A stretch of 42,505 bases of DNA, from assembly GCA_001724855.1 (NCBI GenBank), contig MEED01000028.1:1-42505 (forward strand), written 5' to 3'. The stretch is from Lautropia sp. SCN 69-89 (GTDB lineage Bacteria; Pseudomonadota; Gammaproteobacteria; Burkholderiales; Burkholderiaceae_E). Under the pieces are notes generated by a model. The model did not search any database. It saw nothing but the letters and a program-made list of their open reading frames with translations, and was not told the DNA's origin. Positions 6,459 to 13,851 of the stretch are shown here, in pieces (position 1 is the stretch's first letter; each line of letters begins with the position of its first letter). A program made the translations under genes and the position numbers.

Positions 6459-6502
6459 TCCTAAGGGGAGGGTCGCACGTTCGATTCGTGCCGGGGGCGC
6501 CA
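6459..6502 (+). repeat. att repeat copy 1: 3' end of a tRNA, probably tRNA-Arg(CCT)
   Basis: The 44 bases run from an anticodon-loop-like TCCTAA through a T-arm (GCACG-TTCGATT-CGTGC) to an acceptor end GGGGGCGCCA with encoded CCA. No matching 5' acceptor (TGGCGCCCCC complement side) lies in the preceding 90 bases, so this is not an intact tRNA. It matches 8040-8083 at 42 of 44 positions. It is read as the right attachment site of the integrase-bearing element. Loop phasing C-T-CCT-A-A gives anticodon CCT, which is inference from the fragment only. Confidence 0.85.
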
Positions 6503-6653
6503 ATCCCGGGCCGTCGCTGCCTCGGCGCACGAACCGCGCATCGACCCGCCGGCCATCCTTCCGGCTGATCCATCCTTCTGGCCGATGGCACGTACGTTTG
6601 CCATCGTGCATCCTGAGAACAGGAGCGTTGCCTCGCAGTTGACATGTGATGAA

Positions 6654-6676
6654 CATGCAAACACCCTGTTTGCATG
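6654..6676. promoter_or_regulatory. Operator-like palindrome overlapping the FitA-like start
   Basis: Perfect 10-bp arms CATGCAAACA and TGTTTGCATG flank three cytosines, and the right arm contains the ATG at 6674. A TTGACA hexamer lies just upstream (6639-6644). Ribbon-helix-helix antitoxins bind palindromes at their own promoter, so this is the likely autoregulatory site. Confidence 0.7.
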
Positions 6677-6904
6677 AGCACGATGATCCAGATCCGCCAC
6701 GTCCCCGACGATACGCACCGCAAGCTGAAGGCACGGGCAGCGCGCGAAGGCCTCTCGCTCTCGGATTTCCTGCTGCGCGAAGTGCAGGCGCTGGTCGATC
6801 GCCCCAGCCTGTCCGAACGTCAGGCGCGACTGGCCGCCCGCGCACCGGTCAAGACCCGCGTCTCCGCAGCGAAAGGGGTGCGCGCCGAGCGTGATTCGCG
6901 GTGA
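6674..6904 (+). CDS. FitA-like ribbon-helix-helix antitoxin
   Basis: The 76-residue product has an N-terminal RHH: strand MIQIRHVPDD, then helices THRKLKARAAREGLSLSDFL and LREVQALVDR, followed by a charged C-terminal tail that normally wraps the toxin. This is the FitA/VapB class pairing with PIN-domain ribonucleases. Start choices are ATG 6674 or ATG 6683; the second gives the usual MIQIR beginning. Its TGA overlaps the GTG of the toxin remnant (GTGA), the classic coupled arrangement. As the cognate toxin is deleted, this is an orphan antitoxin. Confidence 0.8.
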   Translation: MSTMIQIRHVPDDTHRKLKARAAREGLSLSDFLLREVQALVDRPSLSERQARLAARAPVKTRVSAAKGVRAERDSR

Positions 6905-7114
6905 TCGTCCGCGACGCTTCCGCCGCAATCGAGTTGCTGCCGCTACCCGCATTCGATGCTGCTGCCCGCCGTCTGGGCCCTGCGCGAAAACGCCACCGCC
7001 TACGACGCCGCCTACCTTGTCCCGGCCGAGGCACTCGGCGCCACGCTGGTCACCTGCGACACGGCACTCGGCTCGATCCCGGGCGACCGCGCCCGCGTCG
7101 AAGTCATCCGTTGA
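6901..7114 (+). pseudogene. PIN-domain toxin remnant (FitB/VapC-like), internally deleted
   Basis: The first frame begins VIVRDASAAIELL, the start of a PIN domain with its first acidic residue. A different frame then gives LLPAVWALRENATAYDAAYL and LVTCDTALGSIPGDRARVEV, the PIN C-terminal half with the YDAAY and TCD acidic motifs. The full interval is 214 bases, not a multiple of three, and about 60 central residues expected in a PIN toxin are absent. A deletion around 6940-6955 removed the middle and broke the frame. The product would be inactive. Confidence 0.8.
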
Positions 7115-7179
7115 TCGCAGTTCTGGCGTCGGGGCGCGGCTTGCGGTCGCAGCATCGCTAGCTTGACCTACGGGCTATT

Positions 7180-7203
7180 TTGTGCCCCAATATAGGGGAA
7201 CAA
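7180..7203. promoter_or_regulatory. Inverted-repeat operator before the UPF0175/DUF3368 pair
   Basis: TTGT-g-CCCC and GGGG-a-ACAA arms surround AATATA (7189-7194), centred about 27 bases upstream of the antitoxin ATG at 7219. Position and symmetry suit autoregulation by the antitoxin or the complex. The AATATA centre could also provide a -10 element. Confidence 0.6.
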
Positions 7204-7218
7204 TTTGAGCGAACCACC

Positions 7219-7551
7219 ATGCATGTCTTCACCGTCCGCGAACTGCGCGAACGCTCTGGCGACCTCAGCCGCGAGGCCGAGGAAGGCCGGCTTGCGCTCG
7301 TCACCCGCCACGGGCAGCCGCTGTTCGTCAGCGTTCCCTTCACCGACGAGCTACTGGAAGTGGGTGTCCATACGGCATTGGCCGTCAACCTTTTCAAGAG
7401 CGGCGAGATCACCTCTGCGCGCGCAGCCAGGCTGGCACGGATGAGCCTGCCGCAGTTTTTGGCGCATCTCAGCGCACAGGGCATTCCGGTGGTCGATCAC
7501 GAACCGGCTGAACTGGAGCAAGAACTCGCCGCCTTCGATGCGGCGCGATGA
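7219..7551 (+). CDS. Antitoxin: Phd-like N-terminus with UPF0175 domain
   Basis: From ATG 7219 the product has 110 residues. Residues 1-35 (MHVFTVRELRERSGDLSREA, then a LALVTRHGQP turn) resemble a Phd/YefM DNA-binding beginning. Residues about 45-95 (HTALAVNLFKSGEITSARAA, MSLPQFLAHLSAQGIPVVDH) are a UPF0175 antitoxin domain. A longer reading from TTG 7180 would put the start inside the palindromic operator, so 7219 is preferred. It overlaps the toxin gene by four bases (ATGA). It probably neutralises the DUF3368 protein and represses the operon. Confidence 0.75.
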   Translation: MHVFTVRELRERSGDLSREAEEGRLALVTRHGQPLFVSVPFTDELLEVGVHTALAVNLFKSGEITSARAARLARMSLPQFLAHLSAQGIPVVDHEPAELEQELAAFDAAR

Positions 7552-8045
7552 GTCGGCCCGTTGTCGTCTCCGATGCCGGGCCGCTGATCGCGCTGGCCGG
7601 TTGCGGACATCTGGACCTGCTCGTCGCCGTGTTCGATGCCCTCCATGTGCCGCAGGTTGTGCTGGCTGAAACCACGGCAGATCGTTCGCGCCCAGGTGCG
7701 GTCGACATCGCTGTCTTCGTAGAGGCCCACGCGCAGGTGCACCCCGACCGCGATGACCTCGTCTACAACACTGCCGCCAGTCATCTGGACGAAGGCGAAG
7801 CGCAGGCCCTGAGCCTGGCGCACGCGCTGGGATGTGGCGTGCTGATGGACGAGCGTCGTGGCCGCCAGACCGCAATCCGTCAAGGCGTGCCCCTGTTCGG
7901 CGTGCTGGGCGTACTGCTGCAAGCCAAGCGCATCGGCAAGCTCGAATGCATCGCACCAGCGCTGGATCGGATGCAGGCCAACGGCTATCGCGTCTCGCAG
8001 GCTCTCGTCGATGCGGCCTTGAAGCTCGCGGACGAATCATCCTGA
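7548..8045 (+). CDS. DUF3368 PIN-like toxin
   Basis: The 165 residues show PIN-like landmarks: SDAGPLIALA at the N-terminus (first acidic residue), LDEGEAQALSLAHALG in the middle (acidic pair), VLMDERRGRQTA and GVLGVLLQAKRIGKL, ending with ALDRMQANGYRVSQALVDAA. DUF3368 proteins are the usual partners of UPF0175 antitoxins and are presumed nucleases. All expected acidic motifs are present, so it may be active. The stop codon TGA (8043-8045) lies inside the tRNA-derived att repeat 8040-8083, so the last codons are set by the junction. Confidence 0.8.
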   Translation: MSRPVVVSDAGPLIALAGCGHLDLLVAVFDALHVPQVVLAETTADRSRPGAVDIAVFVEAHAQVHPDRDDLVYNTAASHLDEGEAQALSLAHALGCGVLMDERRGRQTAIRQGVPLFGVLGVLLQAKRIGKLECIAPALDRMQANGYRVSQALVDAALKLADESS

Positions 8046-8083
8046 GGGGAGGGTCGCACGTTCGAGTCGTGCCGGGGGCGCCA
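8040..8083 (+). repeat. att repeat copy 2: 3' end of the same tRNA
   Basis: This matches 6459-6502 at 42 of 44 positions; the two changes are A to G in the loop (TCCTGA) and T to G in the T-loop (TTCGAGT, the more canonical tRNA form). It bounds the 1.6-kb toxin-antitoxin islet on its right. The canonical T-loop suggests this copy is the original chromosomal tRNA tail. No complete tRNA precedes it. Confidence 0.85.
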
Positions 8084-8105
8084 GCGATGCCGTCGTCGCG
8101 GCCGA

Positions 8106-8270
8106 TCAGGGCGTCACCACCTGCGTGTGAAACTCGACTCCGAGCGCACGCTTGATCGCAGCGAAGACCGCCGAAATGTTGCTCATGGCCGGGTTGCCCG
8201 ACTTCGACAGCATCCGGTGCAGGCTCCTGGCAGGCTTGTGAATCTCCTCGGCGAACGCCGTTCCCTGTCC
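8106..8270 (-). pseudogene. C-terminal fragment of a putative addiction-module antidote (XRE-type)
   Basis: The minus strand encodes FAEEIHKPARSLHRMLSKSG followed by NPAMSNISAVFAAIKRALGV and EFHTQVVTP before a TGA at 8108-8106. The LHRMLSKSGNP ... ISAVFAAIKRALG pattern is the end of HigA-like antidotes of RelE/HigB-type addiction modules. There is an in-frame TGA at 8273 and no start codon, so only about the last 54 residues survive. Too short and overlapped for standard gene finding. Confidence 0.7.
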
Positions 8271-8324
8271 TCACGGTCGGGCGTAGCATCGCACTACGCA
8301 TCGCCGACTCGCCCGGAGGAAAGC

Positions 8325-9254
8325 ATGAGCACACGCGCCGGAATCCTCTCCTGCATCGGTAACACCCCGCTGGTGCGTCTCGAAGCGGTCGTGCCTGGCG
8401 GATGCGCCGAAGTCTGGCTCAAGCTCGAGGGAGGCAATCCCACCGGCTCGTACAAGGACCGGATGGCCCTGTCGATCGTGCGGTCGGCGATGGAGCGAGG
8501 CGAGCTTCGCGCGGGCGAGCGGGTCGTCGAATACACCGGCGGCAGCACCGGGATGGCGCTGTCCTTCGTCTGCGCGGTCACGGGACTGAAGTTCGCGGCG
8601 GTGTCGTCCGACGCGTTCGCCGCCAGCAAGCTCGCCGGTATCCGGGCTTTCGGCGGCGAACTGCTGATCGAGCGCAGCGAGGGTGGCGCGATCACGCCGG
8701 CACTGATGCAGCGCATGAAGGAACGTGCACATGCACTGGCGAAGGAACCCGGCAGCTACTATGCAAACCAGTTCGGCTCGCCCTACGTGCCTGCCGGCTA
8801 CCAGTCGATGGGCCGCGAGATCGCGCAGGCGCTCGACGGACGCGTGGACGCGCTGTGCGCGGGGGTCGGAACGGGCGGCGCGCTGATGGGCACCTTCGAC
8901 GGCCTGGCCGCATCGGGCGCCGCGCCGCGGGCCTGGGCGCTCGAACCCCTGCAGTCGCCGTTGCTGACCGAAGGCCGCGGCGGCGCTCACAAGGTGGAAG
9001 GCATCGGCGTCGGTTTCGAGCCGCCGTTTCTCGATCGCAGCCGCCTCGCCGGCATCCGCGCCATCGACCAGGAAGAGGCCTTTGTCATGTGCAGGCGGCT
9101 CGCCCGCGAAGAAGGGATCTTCTCGGGGGCGTCGACCGGCCTGAACGTCGTGGGGGCCATCGAACTCGCGCGCGAACTGGGGCCGGGCAAGCGCGTGGTC
9201 ACACTGGCCTGCGACAGCGGACTGAAATATCTTGGCGGACACCTGTTTCCCTGA
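8325..9254 (+). CDS. PLP-dependent cysteine synthase-family enzyme
   Basis: The 309-residue protein starts at an ATG with a textbook GGAGGAAAGC site. It has the fold-type II pattern: CIGNTPLVRLEAV, GGNPTGSYKDRMA (Schiff-base lysine in SYKDR), TGGSTGMALSF (substrate/phosphate loop), GVGTGGALMGTF (PLP-phosphate glycine loop) and a late FSGASTGLNVVGA. O-acetylserine/O-phosphoserine sulfhydrylases and cystathionine beta-synthase-like enzymes share these. The usual TSGNTG loop is TGGSTG, so the substrate may differ from O-acetylserine. It is followed after 13 bases by a metallophosphoesterase gene. The family is clear; the exact reaction is not. Confidence 0.85.
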   Translation: MSTRAGILSCIGNTPLVRLEAVVPGGCAEVWLKLEGGNPTGSYKDRMALSIVRSAMERGELRAGERVVEYTGGSTGMALSFVCAVTGLKFAAVSSDAFAASKLAGIRAFGGELLIERSEGGAITPALMQRMKERAHALAKEPGSYYANQFGSPYVPAGYQSMGREIAQALDGRVDALCAGVGTGGALMGTFDGLAASGAAPRAWALEPLQSPLLTEGRGGAHKVEGIGVGFEPPFLDRSRLAGIRAIDQEEAFVMCRRLAREEGIFSGASTGLNVVGAIELARELGPGKRVVTLACDSGLKYLGGHLFP

Positions 9255-9267
9255 CGGATTACGACGC

Positions 9268-10032
9268 ATGAAACTGAACATCCTGTCCGACCTGCACCTG
9301 GGCGTCGGCGGGCTCGAACGTCCGCGCAACGACGCCGACGTGGTCATCCTGGCCGGCGACATCACGCGTCCGCGCGAGGCCGCGGCCTGGGCGCTGGGCT
9401 TCGACAAGCCGGTGCTCTACGTGCCCGGCAACCACGAGTTCTACGGCGGCAGCATCGAGGGCACGATCGGGGAGCTGAAGCGGCTGTGCGCCGGCACGCA
9501 CGTGCAGGTGCTCGACGACGCCGAGATCGTCATCGACGGCGTGCGCTTCCTGGGCAGCACGCTGTGGACCGATTTCCGCCTGTTCGACGACGACGAGCGC
9601 AGGGCCGCGTCGAAGGCCGAGGCGCAGCGCCTGATGCGCGACTTCAGCCGCATCACGCTCGAAGGCGAGGCCGGCCGCGTCTTCACCCCCGACGACTCGA
9701 CGGCGCTGTTCGATCGCCACGCCGCGTGGCTCCACGCCAGGTTGTCCGCGGCGCACGACGGGCCGACGGTGGTCGTCACGCACCACGCACCGTCGCCCAG
9801 GAGCATCCACCCCCGCTTCGCCGATTCCCTGCTCAACGCGGGCTTCGTCTCCGACGCCGAGCGGCTGATCGGCGCCGATCGCGCGCAGCTGTGGATCCAC
9901 GGCCACACGCATGACAGCTTCGACTACCCGGTGAACGGCACACGGGTGGTCTGCAATCCGCGCGGCTACTCGAAGAACGGGGTCAACGAGAACCCGCTCT
10001 TCGACCCCGACCTCGTCATCGAGGTCGGCTGA
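9268..10032 (+). CDS. Calcineurin-like metallophosphoesterase
   Basis: The 254 residues carry the metal-binding motifs in order: SDLHL near the N-terminus (DxH), VILAGDITRP (GD), YVPGNHEFYGG (GNHE), VVVTHHAPSP and WIHGHTHDSFD (GHTH). These coordinate a di-metal centre for phosphomono- or diester hydrolysis. No signal peptide is present, so it is cytosolic. The gene is probably co-transcribed with the upstream PLP enzyme. It converges with the small gene ending at 10039, six bases away. Substrate unknown. Confidence 0.9.
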   Translation: MKLNILSDLHLGVGGLERPRNDADVVILAGDITRPREAAAWALGFDKPVLYVPGNHEFYGGSIEGTIGELKRLCAGTHVQVLDDAEIVIDGVRFLGSTLWTDFRLFDDDERRAASKAEAQRLMRDFSRITLEGEAGRVFTPDDSTALFDRHAAWLHARLSAAHDGPTVVVTHHAPSPRSIHPRFADSLLNAGFVSDAERLIGADRAQLWIHGHTHDSFDYPVNGTRVVCNPRGYSKNGVNENPLFDPDLVIEVG

Positions 10033-10038
10033 ATCCCT

Positions 10039-10254
10039 TCACGCGCGGAACGTCGCCGAGGCGCGCGAACCGGGTCGCTGCAGCGGAGGGGGAATCGACA
10101 CAATGGCCGGCGCCGTCGGGTCGCTGGCCGGGAAGGTCTCCATCAGCGCCTCGTCGAGCAGCCACTCGTCGTGAGCCTGCGATCCGGTGTCTTCGGCACC
10201 GGCTGCGGCGCGCAGCGCCCTGTCGGCGCTCGTCGATCGGTTGCGCAAATTCAT
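10039..10254 (-). CDS. Small hypothetical protein with ETFPASDP motif
   Basis: The 71-residue product from ATG 10254 (GGAGGCG site, six bases upstream) contains DEALMETFPASDPTAPAIVS. The D-E-A-L-x-E-T-F-P-A-S-D-P pattern recurs in short proteobacterial proteins of unknown function. An ATG seven codons upstream lacks a ribosome-binding site. No membrane segment or catalytic residue is seen. Confidence 0.6.
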   Translation of the reverse strand: MNLRNRSTSADRALRAAAGAEDTGSQAHDEWLLDEALMETFPASDPTAPAIVSIPPPLQRPGSRASATFRA

Positions 10255-10290
10255 GCTCGCCTCCGGTGATGTCACTCGAGATCGGATAAC

Positions 10291-10304
10291 GGTATCACGA
10301 TACC
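10291..10304. promoter_or_regulatory. 14-bp palindrome upstream of the ETFPASDP gene
   Basis: GGTATC and GATACC flank AC, giving a near-perfect two-fold site in an AT-rich gap (10255-10351) between the small gene and the lyase-like gene ending at 10352. It could be an operator for the small gene. Confidence 0.4.
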
Positions 10305-10351
10305 AATTACCATCCTCGGCGAATGGTGCCGCGGCGACCCGCTCCGCGCCA

Positions 10352-12109
10352 TCACATCGACAGTGAACCCTCGCGGAATTCGGTGCGGTCGAGCCACACG
10401 TTGACCAGCACCGGCCTGCCCTGTCGCGCCAGCTCGCGCGCCCGCTTCAGTGCGCCGTCGACCTCGTCGGCGCGCTTCACCAGCAGTCCCTCGGCGCCGA
10501 AGCCGCGCGCCACTTCGTGATACGCGGTGCGCGCGAGCACCGTGCCCACGTCGTCCTTCAGCATCTTCACCTGCTCGCGCGCGATCTGCGTCCAGCCGGC
10601 GTCGTTGCCGACCACCGCGATCACCGGAATGCCGTGGCGCACGAAGGTGTCGAACTCCGACAGCCCGAAGCCGCAGGCGCCGTCGCCGAAGACGATCCAG
10701 ACTTCGCGCTCGGGCCGCACCGTGGCCGCCCCGATCGCGAAGCCGGCGCCGACGCCGAGCGTGCCGAAGGCGCCGGGGTCGAGCCAGGTGAGCGGTCCGC
10801 GCGGGTGCAGCACGTAGCTGGCGGTGGCGACGAAGTCGCCGCCGTCGGCGACGAAGAGCGCGTTCTCGCCCGCGTCGCGCTCGATCGCGCGAAACAGCGC
10901 CAACGGATTCACCAGCTCGCCGTGGACCTGCGCCTGCCGGTCGATCTCGGCTTCGCGGGCCGCGTCGCGCACGCGCAGCGCGGCGAGCCACTCCTCGCGT
11001 CCAGGCTGTCCGCCCTGCGGTGCCCGCTCGGCCAGTGCCTGCATGAAGCGGCCCGCATCGCCGAGCGCCAGCACGTCCGGGCGCCGGTTCAGCTTCGCGT
11101 CGCGCGTGCTGCGGTTCGCCGCGATCAGCGTGGCGCTGCGCCGCACGTGGCGCCCGTAGTCGAGACGGAAATCGCAGGGCACGCCAGCGAGCAGAACGCA
11201 ATCGGCTTCGCGCAACGCCTGCCTGCGCTGGTGCCGCATCTGCAGCGGGTGATCGCGTCCGAGCAGCCCGCGCGCCATCCCCGACAGGTACACCGGTACG
11301 CCGAGCCGCGCGACGGCAGTCGCGATCCGCTCGGCCTCGGCCGCGTTCACCACCGCCTGGCTGCCGATCACCGCCAGCGGCTGGCGAGCACGGGCGAGCG
11401 CAGCCAGCGCCGCGCCGATCGATGCATCGCCGGCCAGGGGCGTAGCGACTTCGCGCACCCGGGCGGGCGATCCGGCTCCGCTGCCCTCGAACATGCGGCG
11501 CACGTGCCGATCGAGGTACCAGCGCAACGCCCGGTCGGCCGGTGACCTGCCCTTTCCGCCGGCCTCGGCATACCACTGGCGGATCGACGCCTCGTCGTAG
11601 AGCAAATCCACCGGACACTCGACGAACACCGGCCCGGGCACGCCCGAGCGCGCCAGCGCGAACGCCTCCTCGACGGCCGGCCCGAGTTCGCGCACGCGCC
11701 GCAGCTTGAAGAAGCGTTTCACGTGCGGCTCGACCAGCGGGCGCTGGTCGATGTCCTGCAGCGCGCCGCGCCCCTGCAGCGCGGTGGGCGCCGCGCCGCC
11801 CAGCAGCAGCAGCGGCGACTGCGCCAGCTGCGCGTTCTTCAGCGCGGTGATCGTGTTCGTGATGCCCGGCCCCGCGGTGACGGCCGCAACACCGGGCAGC
11901 CCGGACAGCCGTGCCGCGGCGTCGGCGGCGAACACCGCGGCCGCCTCGTCGCGCACGTCGACCACGCGGATGGCGCGCGCCCGTGCCGCGCTCAGGATCG
12001 GCGAGATGTGGCCGCCGCACAGCGTGTAGACGCAGCGCACGCCATGGGCCTGCAGCACGTCGGCGACGCGGTCGCCGCCGTGGCGCGCCGGAATCGCGAT
12101 GGTGCTCAT
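10352..12109 (-). CDS. ThDP-dependent 2-hydroxyacyl-CoA lyase-like enzyme (ILVBL/HACL2 type)
   Basis: The 585 residues show the three-domain acetolactate-synthase fold: Pyr domain ([17 protein letters not shown], glutamate in [32 protein letters not shown]), a central domain, and the PP domain with [15 protein letters not shown] ... VVGNDAGW (GDG-N metal/ThDP motif). The GGHISP segment, the [17 protein letters not shown] run and the FREGSL ending match vertebrate ILVBL/HACL2, which cleaves 2-hydroxyacyl-CoA to an aldehyde and formyl-CoA, better than IlvB. It starts four bases after the stop of the acyl-CoA synthetase gene, fitting a CoA-thioester substrate. Acetolactate synthase or another lyase cannot be excluded. 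Confidence 0.75.
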   Translation of the reverse strand: MSTIAIPARHGGDRVADVLQAHGVRCVYTLCGGHISPILSAARARAIRVVDVRDEAAAVFAADAAARLSGLPGVAAVTAGPGITNTITALKNAQLAQSPLLLLGGAAPTALQGRGALQDIDQRPLVEPHVKRFFKLRRVRELGPAVEEAFALARSGVPGPVFVECPVDLLYDEASIRQWYAEAGGKGRSPADRALRWYLDRHVRRMFEGSGAGSPARVREVATPLAGDASIGAALAALARARQPLAVIGSQAVVNAAEAERIATAVARLGVPVYLSGMARGLLGRDHPLQMRHQRRQALREADCVLLAGVPCDFRLDYGRHVRRSATLIAANRSTRDAKLNRRPDVLALGDAGRFMQALAERAPQGGQPGREEWLAALRVRDAAREAEIDRQAQVHGELVNPLALFRAIERDAGENALFVADGGDFVATASYVLHPRGPLTWLDPGAFGTLGVGAGFAIGAATVRPEREVWIVFGDGACGFGLSEFDTFVRHGIPVIAVVGNDAGWTQIAREQVKMLKDDVGTVLARTAYHEVARGFGAEGLLVKRADEVDGALKRARELARQGRPVLVNVWLDRTEFREGSLSM

Positions 12110-12113
12110 CGGC

Positions 12114-13796
12114 TCAGGCCCATACCACCCTGCGCGCCTGCCCGAGCCAGCGCTCGACCTGCGGCTGCACGGCGGCCTCGATGCGGTTGCGACGCACCTT
12201 CATCGTCGGCGTGAGGAAACCGTTCTCGATCGACCAGGGCTCGCCCGTCACCACGATCGTGCGCAACTGCTCGTAGTCGGGCAGCGCGCGGTTGACGTCT
12301 TCGAGCAGGCGTTCGAGTTCGGCCTGCACCTGCGCGCGCACCGCCGGGTCGCCGAGGCGCGGACGCAGGTCTTCGGCGAGCTGCACGATCGCGTAGGCGG
12401 CCGGTTGGCCCACCCCCGAGACCAGCGACAACTCCACCATCGGATGCGCATTCAGCCGGTTCTCGATCGGCGCGGGCGCCACGTACTTGCCCTTGGCGGT
12501 CTTGAACAGCTCCTTCGCGCGGCCGGTGATCTTCAGCATTCCGTCCGAGCGCAGCTCGCCGAGGTCTCCGGTGCGAAAGAACCCGTCCTCGGTGAACGAC
12601 TCGGCGGTGAGTTCCGGCTGACGGTAGTAGCCGACCAGCCGCGCCGGCGACTTGATCAGGATCTCGCCTTCGGGGCTGATGCGCACCTGCACGCCCGGCA
12701 ACGGGACGCCGACGTAACCCGGCGCGTTGAACTGCGCGTTCGAGGTGTGCGAATACGAGTTGTCCTCGGTCATCCCGTACCCCTCGTACAGCGGCAGGCC
12801 GATGCGGCGATACCACTGGATCAGCTCGGCCGGAATCGGCGCCGAGCCGCTGCCGGCGACGATCACCTTGTCGAGTCCCAGGCCCTTGCGCACCTTGCGC
12901 GCGACCAGCCGGCCGACGAGGGGAATCGACAGCAGCCGGTCGAGCCTGGCCGGAGGCATCTTCGCGAACACGCCCTGCTGGAACTTCAGCCACAGCCGCG
13001 GCACCGAGATGAACAGCGTCGGGCGCGCGCGCCGCAGGTCGTCCAGGAAGGTGTCGAGCGACTCGGCGAAGAACAGGTGCGTGCCGCCATCCACCAGCGA
13101 CGACGCCTCCACCCACGAGCGCTCGAAGCTGTGCGCCAGCGGCAGGTACGACAGCATGCGGTTGTCGGCACCCTCGCCCACCCGCGAACGCGTGTCGCGG
13201 GAGATGCCCTCGCCGGCACGTGTGAATCCGTCGAAGCTGGTCATCACGCCCTTGGGCGTGCCGGTGGAACCCGAGGTGTACAGGATCATCGCGAGGTCGT
13301 CGGGGCGGCGCTCGAGTCGGCCCGCGATTGGCGCCGTACGGCCGACGATCGCATCCCAGGTGTCGAACCCGGTTTGCGGTGCCAGCGGAAAGGCGATGCA
13401 CGGCAGCCCCTGCGGCACGCCGGGCTGCTGCTGCGGCCAGGTGTCGAGCTTGCCGACGAACAGCAGGCTCGAGCCGCTGTGCTCCAGAACGTAGCGGATC
13501 GTCTCGGCGGTTTCGGTGGGAAAGACCGCCACCGTGGTGTAGCCGGCCATCCAGATCGCCAGCTCGGCCATGATGAAGTGCGCGCAGTTCTTCGACAGGA
13601 TCGCGATGCGCGCGCCCGGCTCGAAGCCGCGGCTTTTCAGGTGCGCGGCCATGCGGCGCGACTGGTCGACGACCTGCGCCCAGGTGTAGTCGACGACCTG
13701 GCCGTTGCCGACCGGCTGCGTGAGGTAGACGCGCGCGGGAGACTTTTCCGCATGCTCGAGGACGTAGTCGAGGATCAGCTTGCCCTGGGCTGCCAT
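12114..13796 (-). CDS. AMP-forming long-chain acyl-CoA synthetase
   Basis: The 560-residue product has the ANL superfamily motifs: P-loop MILYTSGSTGTPKGVM, YLPLAHSFERSW, VAGSGSAPIPAELI, LYEGYGMTEDNSY (A5), FFRTGDLGELRSDGMLKITG (A7/A8) and a C-terminal domain with NGFLTPTMKVRRNRIE (catalytic lysine). It activates a carboxylic acid as the acyl-AMP then acyl-CoA. At 560 residues it is somewhat shorter than FadD-type enzymes (about 600). It lies 55 bp behind the LysR gene in the same direction and just ahead of the lyase-like gene, suggesting an operon. Chain length cannot be read from sequence. Confidence 0.9.
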   Translation of the reverse strand: MAAQGKLILDYVLEHAEKSPARVYLTQPVGNGQVVDYTWAQVVDQSRRMAAHLKSRGFEPGARIAILSKNCAHFIMAELAIWMAGYTTVAVFPTETAETIRYVLEHSGSSLLFVGKLDTWPQQQPGVPQGLPCIAFPLAPQTGFDTWDAIVGRTAPIAGRLERRPDDLAMILYTSGSTGTPKGVMTSFDGFTRAGEGISRDTRSRVGEGADNRMLSYLPLAHSFERSWVEASSLVDGGTHLFFAESLDTFLDDLRRARPTLFISVPRLWLKFQQGVFAKMPPARLDRLLSIPLVGRLVARKVRKGLGLDKVIVAGSGSAPIPAELIQWYRRIGLPLYEGYGMTEDNSYSHTSNAQFNAPGYVGVPLPGVQVRISPEGEILIKSPARLVGYYRQPELTAESFTEDGFFRTGDLGELRSDGMLKITGRAKELFKTAKGKYVAPAPIENRLNAHPMVELSLVSGVGQPAAYAIVQLAEDLRPRLGDPAVRAQVQAELERLLEDVNRALPDYEQLRTIVVTGEPWSIENGFLTPTMKVRRNRIEAAVQPQVERWLGQARRVVWA

Positions 13797-13851
13797 GAGA
13801 CCTCCGCGTGCATTGGACAGTCGCAGCCTACCGGGCGCAGCCCCGCCCCGT

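Noticed and set aside
6427-6502. Complete tRNA gene ending in GGGGGCGCCA
   Set aside because: The 3' half and T-arm are good, but the first 30 bases have no complementary 5' acceptor or D-arm; it is a truncated att copy.
6445-6723. Minus-strand peptides with APGTNRTCDPPLRR
   Set aside because: This is the known spurious antisense translation of tRNA 3' ends; a similar one occurs near 8083. It supports the att call instead.
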